A DNA stretch of 64,000 nt. Source: Zobellia nedashkovskayae (lineage in GTDB: Bacteria > Bacteroidota > Bacteroidia > Flavobacteriales > Flavobacteriaceae). Location: positions 1,612,001 to 1,676,000 of the forward strand of contig NZ_JADDXR010000002.1 of the NCBI RefSeq assembly GCF_015330125.1, written 5' to 3'. The number at the start of each line of letters is the position of its first letter. Position 1 is the first letter of the stretch. Under the pieces are notes generated by a model. It was not told where the DNA came from, did no database searches, and saw nothing but the letters and a program-made list of their open reading frames with translations. This document shows positions 17,684-26,064 of this stretch, piece after piece. The translations under genes were made by a program, and so were the position numbers.

Positions 17684-18534
17684 TCTTTTTCGTTTTTAAC
17701 CTTAACACCTTTTACTTTCTTGGCGTCTATTTTTTCTTGTACTTTTTTCTCTTCGTTCTGCATGGCTTCCAGAAGATTCTGCACCTGCTGTTTACTTAAT
17801 TGATTAGGACGAGGCTGTTGCTGTTGTTCTTGGGGCTTATCACCTTCTTCAGGCTGTTTTTTCTGTTCTTCCTTTTCATCGCCTTCACCCTCTTTGTTCT
17901 CGTCCTTTTGTTCTTCGTTCTTGTCTCCTTCGTCTCCCTTGTCTCCTTCGTCCTTTTTATCTTGATCTTGGTTTTCTTCTTTGTTGTCTCCGTCTTTTTT
18001 GTCCTCGTTTTCGTCTTTATTATCCTCGTTCTTATCTTCTTGGTCCTTGTTGTCTTCGTTTTGGTCGTTCTGCTCTTGTTCTTTTTCGAGCATTTTTTTG
18101 GCCAAAGCTAGATTGTAACGGGTTTCCTCATCTTTTGGGTCATTGCGGAGGGCTTCCTTATAAGCTTCTACTGCTTTTTGATAGTCTTTTCTTTTCATAA
18201 ACACGTTGCCCATGTTATGATAGGCACGATGCTTATCGGCTTTGTCAGTGGCCAATTCACCAGCTTGCTTGTAACGGCCAAAAGCTTCACTATAGGTTTC
18301 TTTGGCGTAATATGCATTGGCCAGGTTGTAAGGTGCAGCAGAATTCTCTTCACTCTTGGCTATTGCCTTTCGGTAATCTACTTCGGCCTCTACAAAATTA
18401 TCTTCTGAAAGTTCTTTGTTAGCTTCCCAGGTTAGATTTTTTGATTCGTCAAGCGCTTGCTCGCGCGCTTTTTCCTCTTCTTGCGCCAAAGAAACGAAAC
18501 CGATAAAAAACAATATGAAAACAATATTTCTCAT
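17677..18534 (-). CDS. batC: BatC: TPR protein with long acidic low-complexity tail
   Basis: The 285-residue protein carries a signal peptide and then three tetratricopeptide repeats at about residues 35-140 (for example A-P-Y-N-L-A-N-A-Y-Y-A-K and R-Y-N-L-A-L-A-K-K). A stretch of about 90 residues made almost only of D, E, N, K and Q follows, ending in a glutamine/proline patch and a short conserved-looking helix (Q-V-Q-N-L-L-E-A-M-Q-N-E-E-K-K-V-Q-E). That last helix and the TPR block are typical of BatC. It abuts batB directly and overlaps batD by 7 bases. The acidic tail is likely disordered and its length probably varies between relatives. Confidence 0.88.
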   Translation of the reverse strand: MRNIVFILFFIGFVSLAQEEEKAREQALDESKNLTWEANKELSEDNFVEAEVDYRKAIAKSEENSAAPYNLANAYYAKETYSEAFGRYKQAGELATDKADKHRAYHNMGNVFMKRKDYQKAVEAYKEALRNDPKDEETRYNLALAKKMLEKEQEQNDQNEDNKDQEDKNEDNKDENEDKKDGDNKEENQDQDKKDEGDKGDEGDKNEEQKDENKEGEGDEKEEQKKQPEEGDKPQEQQQQPRPNQLSKQQVQNLLEAMQNEEKKVQEKIDAKKVKGVKVKNEKDW

Positions 18535-19581
18535 TTATTCTATTTCTTTTTCGTTGAATAAATTTAGCTTTTTAAACCATTTTGTTCGCTTGTCAAGAAC
18601 AAAGATATCTAAAAGTAAAAACAACAAGCCAATACCAAGAAACCATTGAAATTGATCTTTGAATTCTGCAAATTGCTTGGCTTCAAACTCTTTTTTGTCC
18701 ATTTGATGAAGCAGCTCCGTTATACGCTCTACAGCAGCTTCGGTATTGGAACCGTTAATATATTCACCATTACCATCATCTGCAATGTCTATAAGTACGT
18801 CTTCGTTCAGCTTGGTAATAACTACCTCTCCTTGGGAATCCTTCTTCAGACTTTCTACAACGCCATTTCTTTTAATGGGAATAGGAGCACCTTTAGGTTT
18901 ACCAACACCAATAGTGAAAATCTGAATGCCTTCTTCTATGGCTTTCTCCACAGCATCTTTGGTATTACCTTCTGAGTGATCTTCTCCATCGGAAATAATA
19001 AAAAGCACACGATTGGTCTGCTCTTCATCATTGTAATAGGTAGTAGCAAGGGTAATTGCCTCGTTTATAGCTGTTCCTTGTGAAGTAAGCATATCTGTAT
19101 TCATGCTTTGTAAGAACATTTTGGCAGCACCATAATCTGTTGTAATAGGTAATTGCGGGAATGCTTGACCGGCATAAGCTATGATACCAATACGATCACT
19201 TGCCAATTGATTTATGATTTCTGAAACTAGACGTTTGGCTTTCTCCAAACGGTTGGGCGCAATATCTTCCGCCAACATACTTTTAGAAACATCTACCGCA
19301 AAAACGACATCAACACCTTCACGTTTTACCGTCTCTAATTTTGTTCCAATTTTTGGGTTTACCAATCCCAGAGTAAGGAAAGTGAGACCCAATAAAAAGA
19401 ACAAGAGTTTTAGACTGGATTTAAAATTAGATTTGTCCGGAGATAGCCTTTTTAAAAGGGGGCTCTCGGCAAATTTCTTCTGTGTCCGCTTTTTCCAAAT
19501 TTGCAAAAGTGCGAACAAGACGATGATGACCGGTATTATGGCCAGTAAATAGAAATATATTTTTTCGTCTAATTGAATCAT
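18535..19581 (-). CDS. batB: BatB: von Willebrand factor A membrane protein
   Basis: The 348-residue protein has two N-terminal transmembrane helices (about 8-28 and 57-77), a von Willebrand factor A domain with a complete metal site D97-x-S99-x-S101 (D-V-S-K-S-M), and a C-terminal transmembrane helix near 315-333 (W-F-L-G-I-G-L-L-F-L-L-L). This is the BatA/BatB layout, with the VWA domain on the periplasmic side between membrane anchors. It follows batA after 60 bases and abuts batC. The intact metal site suggests it binds a partner through a shared divalent cation, as other VWA proteins do. Confidence 0.92.
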   Translation of the reverse strand: MIQLDEKIYFYLLAIIPVIIVLFALLQIWKKRTQKKFAESPLLKRLSPDKSNFKSSLKLLFFLLGLTFLTLGLVNPKIGTKLETVKREGVDVVFAVDVSKSMLAEDIAPNRLEKAKRLVSEIINQLASDRIGIIAYAGQAFPQLPITTDYGAAKMFLQSMNTDMLTSQGTAINEAITLATTYYNDEEQTNRVLFIISDGEDHSEGNTKDAVEKAIEEGIQIFTIGVGKPKGAPIPIKRNGVVESLKKDSQGEVVITKLNEDVLIDIADDGNGEYINGSNTEAAVERITELLHQMDKKEFEAKQFAEFKDQFQWFLGIGLLFLLLDIFVLDKRTKWFKKLNLFNEKEIE

Positions 19582-19641
19582 TCTGCTTTGTTCCTAGTTT
19601 GAAGCTAATACAAGTTTATTAAATATTGCGCTAAAAGTTTC

Positions 19642-20640
19642 TTAAATAAAACTTCTAAAAATGGTATTCCTCAGGAGCCATTCCAATAAAAGCAGGGCAC
19701 CGGCCAAAAGCACCCATGACCTAAACTTTTCTTCGTATTTGTAATATTTAAATTCTTCTATTTCTGTTTTTTCTAGCTTGTTTATTTCGTCGTAAATAGC
19801 CTCTAACTTTTCGTTATCTGTGGCTCTAAAAAATTTACCTCCTGTAGATTTTGCAATATCCTTCAAAAGATCTTCATCAATTTCAACTTGGCGCATACCG
19901 TATCTAAAAGATCCATCACTGTTATATGCTACCGGAGAAAGAGCGTTACCATTGGTACCCAATCCTATAGTGTATGTTTTTATACCATACTCAATAGCTA
20001 AGTCTGCTGCGGTTTGTGGTTCTATAAACCCGGAATTATTGACACCATCCGTCAATAGGATAATAATTTTACTAGAAGCTTTACTCTCTTTTAGGCGGTT
20101 TACGGAAGTAGCCAAGCCCATTCCTATGGCAGTACCATCATTTAATTGCCCATAAGTTATATCGCGTAGTGCCCTTAGAACAATTGCCTTATCACTTGTT
20201 ATAGGTGTTTTGGTATAAGCTTCACCTGCGTAAGCCACCAAACCAATACGGTCATTGGGGCGTTCTTTAATGAATTCTGCAGCAACTTCTTTTAGGGCGG
20301 CTAAACGGTTGGGTTTTAAATCCCTTGCCAACATACTAGAAGAAACATCTATAGCCATTACAATATCTATACCCTTTGTAGTTTTTGTTTTTGTTGAAAT
20401 GTCTTCGGTCTGTGGTCTGGCTATGGCAACTATAATTGCTGCAAGAGCTAATAGACGCAGTACAAATAACAGTGGTTTTAATTTTGGGAGAAAACCCGTA
20501 TTTGCAAAACCTTTAATCGTAGGTATTTTTAAAGAAGCTACCTGCTCTTTGCGCTTGTAGAAATACCACAGCACGGCCAGAGGAAGCAATAATAGCAACC
20601 AAAAAAATTCCGGATTTGCGAATGATATATTATCCAACAT
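19642..20640 (-). CDS. batA: BatA: von Willebrand factor A membrane protein
   Basis: The 332-residue paralogue of BatB has an N-terminal helix (P-E-F-F-W-L-L-L-L-L-P), a second helix near 57-74, a VWA domain with intact metal site D98-x-S100-x-S102 (D-V-S-S-S-M), the downstream T-D-G-V-N-N-S-G metal-site loop near residue 195, and a C-terminal helix. It abuts the BatD-like gene upstream with no spacer. BatA is the most conserved Bat protein. In Bacteroides the operon was linked to aerotolerance, but the molecular role remains open. Confidence 0.92.
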   Translation of the reverse strand: MLDNISFANPEFFWLLLLLPLAVLWYFYKRKEQVASLKIPTIKGFANTGFLPKLKPLLFVLRLLALAAIIVAIARPQTEDISTKTKTTKGIDIVMAIDVSSSMLARDLKPNRLAALKEVAAEFIKERPNDRIGLVAYAGEAYTKTPITSDKAIVLRALRDITYGQLNDGTAIGMGLATSVNRLKESKASSKIIILLTDGVNNSGFIEPQTAADLAIEYGIKTYTIGLGTNGNALSPVAYNSDGSFRYGMRQVEIDEDLLKDIAKSTGGKFFRATDNEKLEAIYDEINKLEKTEIEEFKYYKYEEKFRSWVLLAGALLLLEWLLRNTIFRSFI

Positions 20641-22308
20641 CTATAATTCTGTTTTTACTTCTACCGAACCTAATATTCTATCTGCTATTTCTTGTGCATA
20701 GGTGTCGTCTTCTAGCCAATTTATGATGATTTGCTGTTGAAGCCCTTTTGCACCGAATAGTAAAATACTGTATTTGCCATCTACTAATTCCTCAGACCCT
20801 GGAACAGGAAAATCGCCACTACCAAAAACCTTGATTCCTTTTACGCCCGTAACGGTAGTAAATTCTTCTTGTTTGGTTATAATGTTCTTTGCTCCTTGTT
20901 TTTCTAGATTCTTAATAAAGGCTTCAATGGATTTATTAAACTCGGGCTCTACTTCCTGTGTTAAAGTAGTTGACGTGGTACCTACACTGAAAAAACCTTT
21001 TTCGCTTCTGTACATAAACATTTGCAGGTCTTTAATGTTGGCCTTCATCTCTGGGGTAAGCTTTGTTTCTTGCCTTTTGAGAACACGCGGAGTTTCTAAG
21101 CTTATTGGTGGATAACCATAAGAGCTAGATACCCAGTCTCCTTCTAGCAGTTCTTTTGAAGGATGGCCCAAAATGGTATCTTTTACGTACGTAAAGCCGT
21201 AATATGTAGTAGATACACCTAAAGCAATAAAAAGTGCCCCAAGAACGGCAACACTTGCGTAAATAATCTTTTTCTTTTGTTGTTTTTTTTCGAGCTCTTC
21301 TTTGTATTCTTCTTGCTCCATCAATTCTTCTACTGTGGGCTCTGGAAGTGCATCATGGGTTTTGTGAACGATTTGTTCAATGGATTGACGGTCATTTTCA
21401 GCGACTGAGGTGTCCGGTTTTGATTTTGCGAATTTTACTAAATCCGCTGTCTGAAGAATACGTTTAAACTGTTGCAGGGTCTCATCGTCTATTTTTAACT
21501 CTCCGGCATCCCTTAGCAATTCTAACTTGGTAATCAATTCATCCGTTGTACTTTCTAAGGCCGAAACGTTTACATCCTCTTCTAGATATGACCTAACAAT
21601 ACCTGTTAGTTCAGAGTAATATTCCTTGTATTCATCTTGAATAAGGTATTTAGATTTTTCAAGATTTTTAAGTTCCAACAGGGCGCGGTCGTAAGGCGGC
21701 AAAAGCGCCACTTTTTCTTCTTCTGACAATTGTTTTTTTCTAAAGAAGAACCAATAAACTAACCCTCCTATAACAAGGAGTCCAAGGAGTACGAATAAAA
21801 TAATTTTCCAAAGTCTGGAGTTGTTTTTTTCAACTTCCATTAGTGGTTTAATGTCGTACATCCTTTGAGCCAAGGTGTCTACGGCAATGTTTGCAACATT
21901 AACAATTCTAGTGGAATCGGTCAAAAAGCCTTCTCCATTTATCTCTATACGCTGAGCCGGTATTTTATAAGAACCAGAATCAAATTGGGTAAGGGCGTAG
22001 ATTTTCTGCAGGGTCATACGATCGTTTTTACGAGTCGTATCCGTAGCAAAAGCTTCTACTGTTTCTAACGGAGAAAATGTTTGTCCCTCAGGAAAAATAA
22101 CTTGTGCGGTAGTATCTGCCTCAACGGTTACCGTAAATTGTATCTGCTCTCCAATTTTTATGGAGGTAGTATCAACCTTGGTAATTACTTTAGGCGTGGT
22201 TTGTGAAAAAGCGGAAAACCCTATAAATAAAACGCAAAGTAAAACACACCGCTTTAAGAGCGATGTTCCGTTGTTATTATAGTAGTTTGTAAAGTATATA
22301 TTTAGCAT
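20641..22308 (-). CDS. BatD-like membrane protein with extra C-terminal domain (Bat operon)
   Basis: This 555-residue protein has a signal peptide (cleavage near F-S-A-F-S-Q, about residue 36) and a periplasmic Ig-like domain resembling the BatD N-terminus (V-D-T-T-S-I-K-I-G-E-Q-I-Q-F-T-V). A first transmembrane helix lies near 168-191. A cytoplasmic helical region resembling DUF4381 follows (L-P-P-Y-D-R-A-L-L-E-L), then a Glu/Lys coiled coil and a second transmembrane helix near 350-375. An extra C-terminal alpha/beta domain of about 170 residues comes last. Its ATG shares one base with the stop of the DUF58 gene (TAATG). The role is unknown; the operon position suggests it is part of the Bat complex. 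Confidence 0.8.
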   Translation of the reverse strand: MLNIYFTNYYNNNGTSLLKRCVLLCVLFIGFSAFSQTTPKVITKVDTTSIKIGEQIQFTVTVEADTTAQVIFPEGQTFSPLETVEAFATDTTRKNDRMTLQKIYALTQFDSGSYKIPAQRIEINGEGFLTDSTRIVNVANIAVDTLAQRMYDIKPLMEVEKNNSRLWKIILFVLLGLLVIGGLVYWFFFRKKQLSEEEKVALLPPYDRALLELKNLEKSKYLIQDEYKEYYSELTGIVRSYLEEDVNVSALESTTDELITKLELLRDAGELKIDDETLQQFKRILQTADLVKFAKSKPDTSVAENDRQSIEQIVHKTHDALPEPTVEELMEQEEYKEELEKKQQKKKIIYASVAVLGALFIALGVSTTYYGFTYVKDTILGHPSKELLEGDWVSSSYGYPPISLETPRVLKRQETKLTPEMKANIKDLQMFMYRSEKGFFSVGTTSTTLTQEVEPEFNKSIEAFIKNLEKQGAKNIITKQEEFTTVTGVKGIKVFGSGDFPVPGSEELVDGKYSILLFGAKGLQQQIIINWLEDDTYAQEIADRILGSVEVKTEL

Positions 22309-23174
22309 TAACCTCGTCGCTTAAAATAGCCCAATAATTTTTTAACATAACTCTCGTCTACCCTACAACTGAGTACACCACAGCCAGATTTGGTAAACGT
22401 TTCTTTAAAATAATCTACCCGTTGTTGGTAGTATTTACTGTACGCCATACGTACACTTTTTGACTGTGTATTTACTAGGCTTACTTTTCCGGTTTCCGCA
22501 TCCTGCATCTGAACCATTCCTAGATTAGGAATACTCTCTTCGCGCTCATCGTATATTCTAATTCCCGTAACATCATGCTTGTTGCCCGAAATCTTCAAAG
22601 TCTTCTCATAGTCTTCATCAATAAAATCCGATAGCACAAAAACTATTGCTTTCTTCTTCATTACGCTACTTAGAAACTTTAAGGCTTCGGCAAGATTGGT
22701 TTTGTTACTTTTTGGTTTGAATTCCAGTAACTCTCTGATGATACGTAGAACATGACTTTTTCCTTTTTTAGGGGGAATGTAAAGTTCGATTTGATCAGAG
22801 AAAAGAATCAAGCCCGCTTTATCATTATTCTGTAAAGCAGAAAAGGCCAAAGTGGCCGATACTTCTGTAATTATATCTTTTTTAAACTGATTAGTGGTTC
22901 CAAAATGTTCTGAGCCACTTACGTCTACCATAAGCATCATGGTAAGCTCACGTTCTTCTTCAAAAACCTTTATATAGGGTTCATTATAACGTGCAGTAAC
23001 GTTCCAATCTATAGTCCGGACATCATCACCAAATTGATATTGACGTACCTCACTAAAGGTCATACCACGACCTTTAAAGGTGGAGTGGTATTCCCCGCCA
23101 AATATATGATCGGACAGACGGCGCGTCTTAATCTCGATCTTCCGTACTTTTTTAAGTAGTTCTTTAGTATCCAT
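22308..23174 (-). CDS. DUF58 VWA-like protein of the Bat operon
   Basis: The 288-residue soluble protein matches the DUF58 family: a conserved N-terminal G-x-G-M-T-F-S-E-V-R-Q-Y-Q-F-G-D-D-V-R-T-I-D-W-N block near residues 36-58, followed by a VWA-like domain with a metal site D84-x-S86-x-S88 (D-V-S-G-S). DUF58 proteins nearly always sit directly after a MoxR ATPase gene and are probably its adaptor or client. Here moxR is 89 bases upstream and the BatD-like gene overlaps its stop by one base. It has no membrane segments and so acts in the cytoplasm. Confidence 0.93.
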   Translation of the reverse strand: MDTKELLKKVRKIEIKTRRLSDHIFGGEYHSTFKGRGMTFSEVRQYQFGDDVRTIDWNVTARYNEPYIKVFEEERELTMMLMVDVSGSEHFGTTNQFKKDIITEVSATLAFSALQNNDKAGLILFSDQIELYIPPKKGKSHVLRIIRELLEFKPKSNKTNLAEALKFLSSVMKKKAIVFVLSDFIDEDYEKTLKISGNKHDVTGIRIYDEREESIPNLGMVQMQDAETGKVSLVNTQSKSVRMAYSKYYQQRVDYFKETFTKSGCGVLSCRVDESYVKKLLGYFKRRG

Positions 23175-23263
23175 TTCTCAGCAAACAGTTTTTGGCAAGC
23201 AGTTTTCAATGGTAGTGACAAAGGGTCTATTACTACCTAAAGCATCTGCCAACCGCTTACCTT

Positions 23264-24265
23264 TTAAGGTACCTCGATCTCGTTAACAATCTTGTTGATG
23301 ATTTCTTCGGAAGTAATATTTTCAGCTTCAGCCTCATAAGTAATACCTATTCTATGGCGTAATACATCATGAACTATAGCTCTTACATCTTCAGGAACCA
23401 CGTAACCTCTTCTTTTAATGAAGGCGTAACATTTTGCTGCAATACCTAGGTTTATACTACCCCTTGGCGAAGCACCAAAGCTAATTAGCGGCTTTAGCTC
23501 TTCAAGATTGTATTTCTCTGGGTAACGCGTGGCAAAAACAATGTCAAGAATGTATTTCTCTATCTTTTCGTCCATGTATACTTCGCGAACAGCCTTTTGT
23601 GCGCTTAATATTTGCTCTATGCTTACTACTGCATTTACTGTTTCGTAAGATCCCGCTAGATTTTGGCGCATAATTAGTTGCTCCTCGTTCAACTTAGGAT
23701 AATCAATTACGGTCTTTAGCATAAAACGGTCAACCTGTGCTTCTGGTAATGGATAAGTTCCTTCTTGCTCTACCGGGTTTTGGGTTGCCATTACCAAAAA
23801 CGGCTTATCTAGAACAAAAGTTTCGTCACCAATGGTTACCTGTTTTTCCTGCATGGCCTCCAAAAGAGCTGATTGCACTTTGGCCGGAGCACGGTTAATC
23901 TCATCTGCGAGCACGAAATTGGCGAAAATCGGACCTTTCTTTATAGAAAAGTCATTCTCTTTCATATTGTAGATTAGAGTACCAGTAACATCTGCAGGTA
24001 AAAGGTCAGGAGTAAACTGAATTCTACTAAAGCTTCCTTTTACCGCTTTAGATAGGGTATTAATGGCCAATGTTTTTGCTAGCCCAGGTACACCTTCTAA
24101 TAAAATGTGACCTTGACCAAGTAAACCAATGAGTAATCTTTCAACCATATGTCTTTGGCCAACGATTACTTTGTTCATTTCTAATATCAACAGGTCGATG
24201 AATGCACTTTCTTGTGCAATTTTCTCGTTAACCGCATTAATATCTACCGTAGTATTTTCTTCCAT
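23264..24265 (-). CDS. MoxR-family AAA+ ATPase
   Basis: The 333-residue AAA+ protein has Walker A G-V-P-G-L-A-K-T at 58-65, Walker B F-V-L-A-D-E-I-N-R-A near 115, the sensor 1 region (M-A-T-Q-N-P-V-E-Q-E-G-T-Y-P-L-P-E-A-Q) and the arginine-containing L-R-H-R-I-G-I end. These are signatures of the MRP branch of MoxR ATPases, chaperone-like enzymes that work with VWA proteins. It is the first gene of the Bat operon, followed by DUF58. The 157-base spacer to the divergent aldo/keto reductase gene contains the regulatory DNA of both, but I see no exact promoter consensus there. Confidence 0.95.
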   Translation of the reverse strand: MEENTTVDINAVNEKIAQESAFIDLLILEMNKVIVGQRHMVERLLIGLLGQGHILLEGVPGLAKTLAINTLSKAVKGSFSRIQFTPDLLPADVTGTLIYNMKENDFSIKKGPIFANFVLADEINRAPAKVQSALLEAMQEKQVTIGDETFVLDKPFLVMATQNPVEQEGTYPLPEAQVDRFMLKTVIDYPKLNEEQLIMRQNLAGSYETVNAVVSIEQILSAQKAVREVYMDEKIEKYILDIVFATRYPEKYNLEELKPLISFGASPRGSINLGIAAKCYAFIKRRGYVVPEDVRAIVHDVLRHRIGITYEAEAENITSEEIINKIVNEIEVP

Positions 24266-24422
24266 ATATCCTTACAAATTTTGGTTTGGGCCCACTGTTT
24301 TTTAACAGACATGCAAATTGAAAATTTATTAGCTGCTTCGCTGTTAACGATTGGTTAAAAAAAATAGAGAACCCCTCTTTTTATGAAGTTTTTAAGGGAT
24401 TTCTTTTTAATTTAACGGCTCT

Positions 24423-25298
24423 ATGCAAAAGAACACTTTTTATTCCAGAGTTATAGCAGGAACTATGACTTGGGGCAGTTGGGGAAAAGGTTTTTCCAAA
24501 TCTAGTATAATTGAAGTGATGAACCACTGCGTGGATGAAGGCATAAGCACCTTTGATCATGCTGACATTTATGGGGGTTACACCACAGAAGAAGACTTTG
24601 GGAATGCGTTCAAGGACAGTAACATCTCTCGTGAAAATGTTCAGTTTATTTCTAAATGTGGTATTCAAATGGATGCCGACGCCCGTAAAAACCATGTAAA
24701 ACATTATAACTACGATACAGAATACATCATTTGGTCTGCAGAACAATCGCTCAAAAAACTAAAAACGGAATATTTAGATATGCTTTTGTTACATAGGCCT
24801 AGCCCATTAATGCAGCCAGATGCTATAGCAGGGGCAATAACTAAATTAAAAGATCAGGGTAAAATTAAGAGTTTTGGAGTTTCTAATTTTTTGCCATCCC
24901 AAATAGCACTTATAGAGACAGCTCTTCCCGTTGAAGGGAATCAGGTGGAATTTTCCCTGACCCAGAACGAAGTAATGAACGATGGCACATTAGATGATGC
25001 TTTGGCCAACAAGAGAATGGCAATGTCTTATAGTCCGCTTGGGTCATATTTCAGGAAAGATGACAAGGTTTCACAACGGATAAAAAAAGCTATAAAACCC
25101 ATGTTGGAGAAATATGAGGCTACTGAAGATCAGTTATTATTAGCTTGGGCTATGAAACACCCTTGCGGAATACTTCCTGTTGTGGGTACAGCTACAAAAT
25201 CACGTTTGTCCGCAGCTATGGATGCAACAAGAATAAATATAGAAAAAACTGATTGGTTTATTATGTTAGAGGCATCTAACGGCCAGGAGGTTGCGTAA
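24423..25298 (+). CDS. Aldo/keto reductase (YdhF-like)
   Basis: This NADPH-dependent carbonyl reductase of 291 residues has the full AKR catalytic tetrad: D45 and Y50 in F-D-H-A-D-I-Y-G-G, K78 in F-I-S-K-C-G, and H124 in L-L-L-H-R-P. The cofactor region near 195-275 (Y-S-P-L-G-S-Y-F, then P-V-V-G-T-A-T-K-S-R) is typical of the YdhF subgroup. The physiological substrate cannot be read. It is first in a plus-strand unit with the SDR gene 10 bases downstream, divergent from moxR. Confidence 0.93.
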   Translation: MQKNTFYSRVIAGTMTWGSWGKGFSKSSIIEVMNHCVDEGISTFDHADIYGGYTTEEDFGNAFKDSNISRENVQFISKCGIQMDADARKNHVKHYNYDTEYIIWSAEQSLKKLKTEYLDMLLLHRPSPLMQPDAIAGAITKLKDQGKIKSFGVSNFLPSQIALIETALPVEGNQVEFSLTQNEVMNDGTLDDALANKRMAMSYSPLGSYFRKDDKVSQRIKKAIKPMLEKYEATEDQLLLAWAMKHPCGILPVVGTATKSRLSAAMDATRINIEKTDWFIMLEASNGQEVA

Positions 25299-25308
25299 AT
25301 ATAGAAAT

Positions 25309-26064
25309 ATGAGTAAGACCGTGTTAATAACAGGAGCAACTAGTGGAATTGGTCGTGCAACAGCCATACTTTTTGCTGTTCAGGGCTTTAAATTGGTGCT
25401 CTGTGGAAGAAGACAGGAGCGCCTGGATGCGCTTCAATCTGAATTAAGTAAACAATGCGAAGTTCACACCCTAAATTTTGACGTTCGGGATAAAGATGCC
25501 GTATTTAAAGAGATAGGTTCGTTACCTGAAAACTTCGCTCAGATAGATATTTTAATTAATAATGCAGGTAATGCACATGGTCTTGATCCTATTGATAAGG
25601 GTAATGTAGATGATTGGGATGCTATGCTGGATATTAATGTTAAGGGTCTACTTTATGTTTCCAAAGCGATAATACCCAATATGGTGGAGAAAAAGTCTGG
25701 TCATATCATTAATATTGGGTCTACAGCCGGCAAAGAGGTCTATCCCAACGGAAATGTGTATTGTGCTAGTAAACATGCGGTTGATGCCCTGACCAAAGGA
25801 ATGCGAATGGATCTTAACCCTTACGGAATTAAGATAGGAGGTATTAACCCTGGTGCTGTAGAAACCGAGTTTAGTAATGTACGCTTTAAAGGTGATGATA
25901 ATAAAGCGGATTCAGTCTACGACGGATTTGAACCTTTAAAACCAGAAGATATTGCCGAAATTATTCACTTTGTAGTAACTAGGCCTTATCACGTGAATAT
26001 TGCAGATTTAATAGTCATGCCTACCGCACAAGCCTCTGCAACCATATTGAATAGGTCGTTATGA
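25309..26064 (+). CDS. Short-chain dehydrogenase/reductase (YdfG-like)
   Basis: I start at the ATG at 25309 (251 residues) rather than a TTG at 25291 that would overlap the previous stop. The classical SDR motifs are all visible: cofactor loop T-G-A-T-S-G-I-G at 8-15, N-N-A-G at 84-87, and catalytic S138, Y151 and K155 (Y-C-A-S-K). The R-R after the second strand favours NADP. Overall it resembles the 3-hydroxy acid dehydrogenase YdfG type, including the P-G-A-V-E-T-E-F end region. Its stop overlaps the next start by four bases (ATGA), indicating coupled translation. Confidence 0.94.
   Translation: MSKTVLITGATSGIGRATAILFAVQGFKLVLCGRRQERLDALQSELSKQCEVHTLNFDVRDKDAVFKEIGSLPENFAQIDILINNAGNAHGLDPIDKGNVDDWDAMLDINVKGLLYVSKAIIPNMVEKKSGHIINIGSTAGKEVYPNGNVYCASKHAVDALTKGMRMDLNPYGIKIGGINPGAVETEFSNVRFKGDDNKADSVYDGFEPLKPEDIAEIIHFVVTRPYHVNIADLIVMPTAQASATILNRSL

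Noticed and set aside
17760..18100. Hydrophobic open frame antisense to batC
   Set aside because: It is the reverse-strand reading of the acidic low-complexity tail of BatC, which produces artificial runs of L, F and V.
23175..23263. Imperfect AAACAGTTTT/AAGCAGTTTT repeat between moxR and DUF58
   Set aside because: Only two short imperfect copies within an operon; likely chance.
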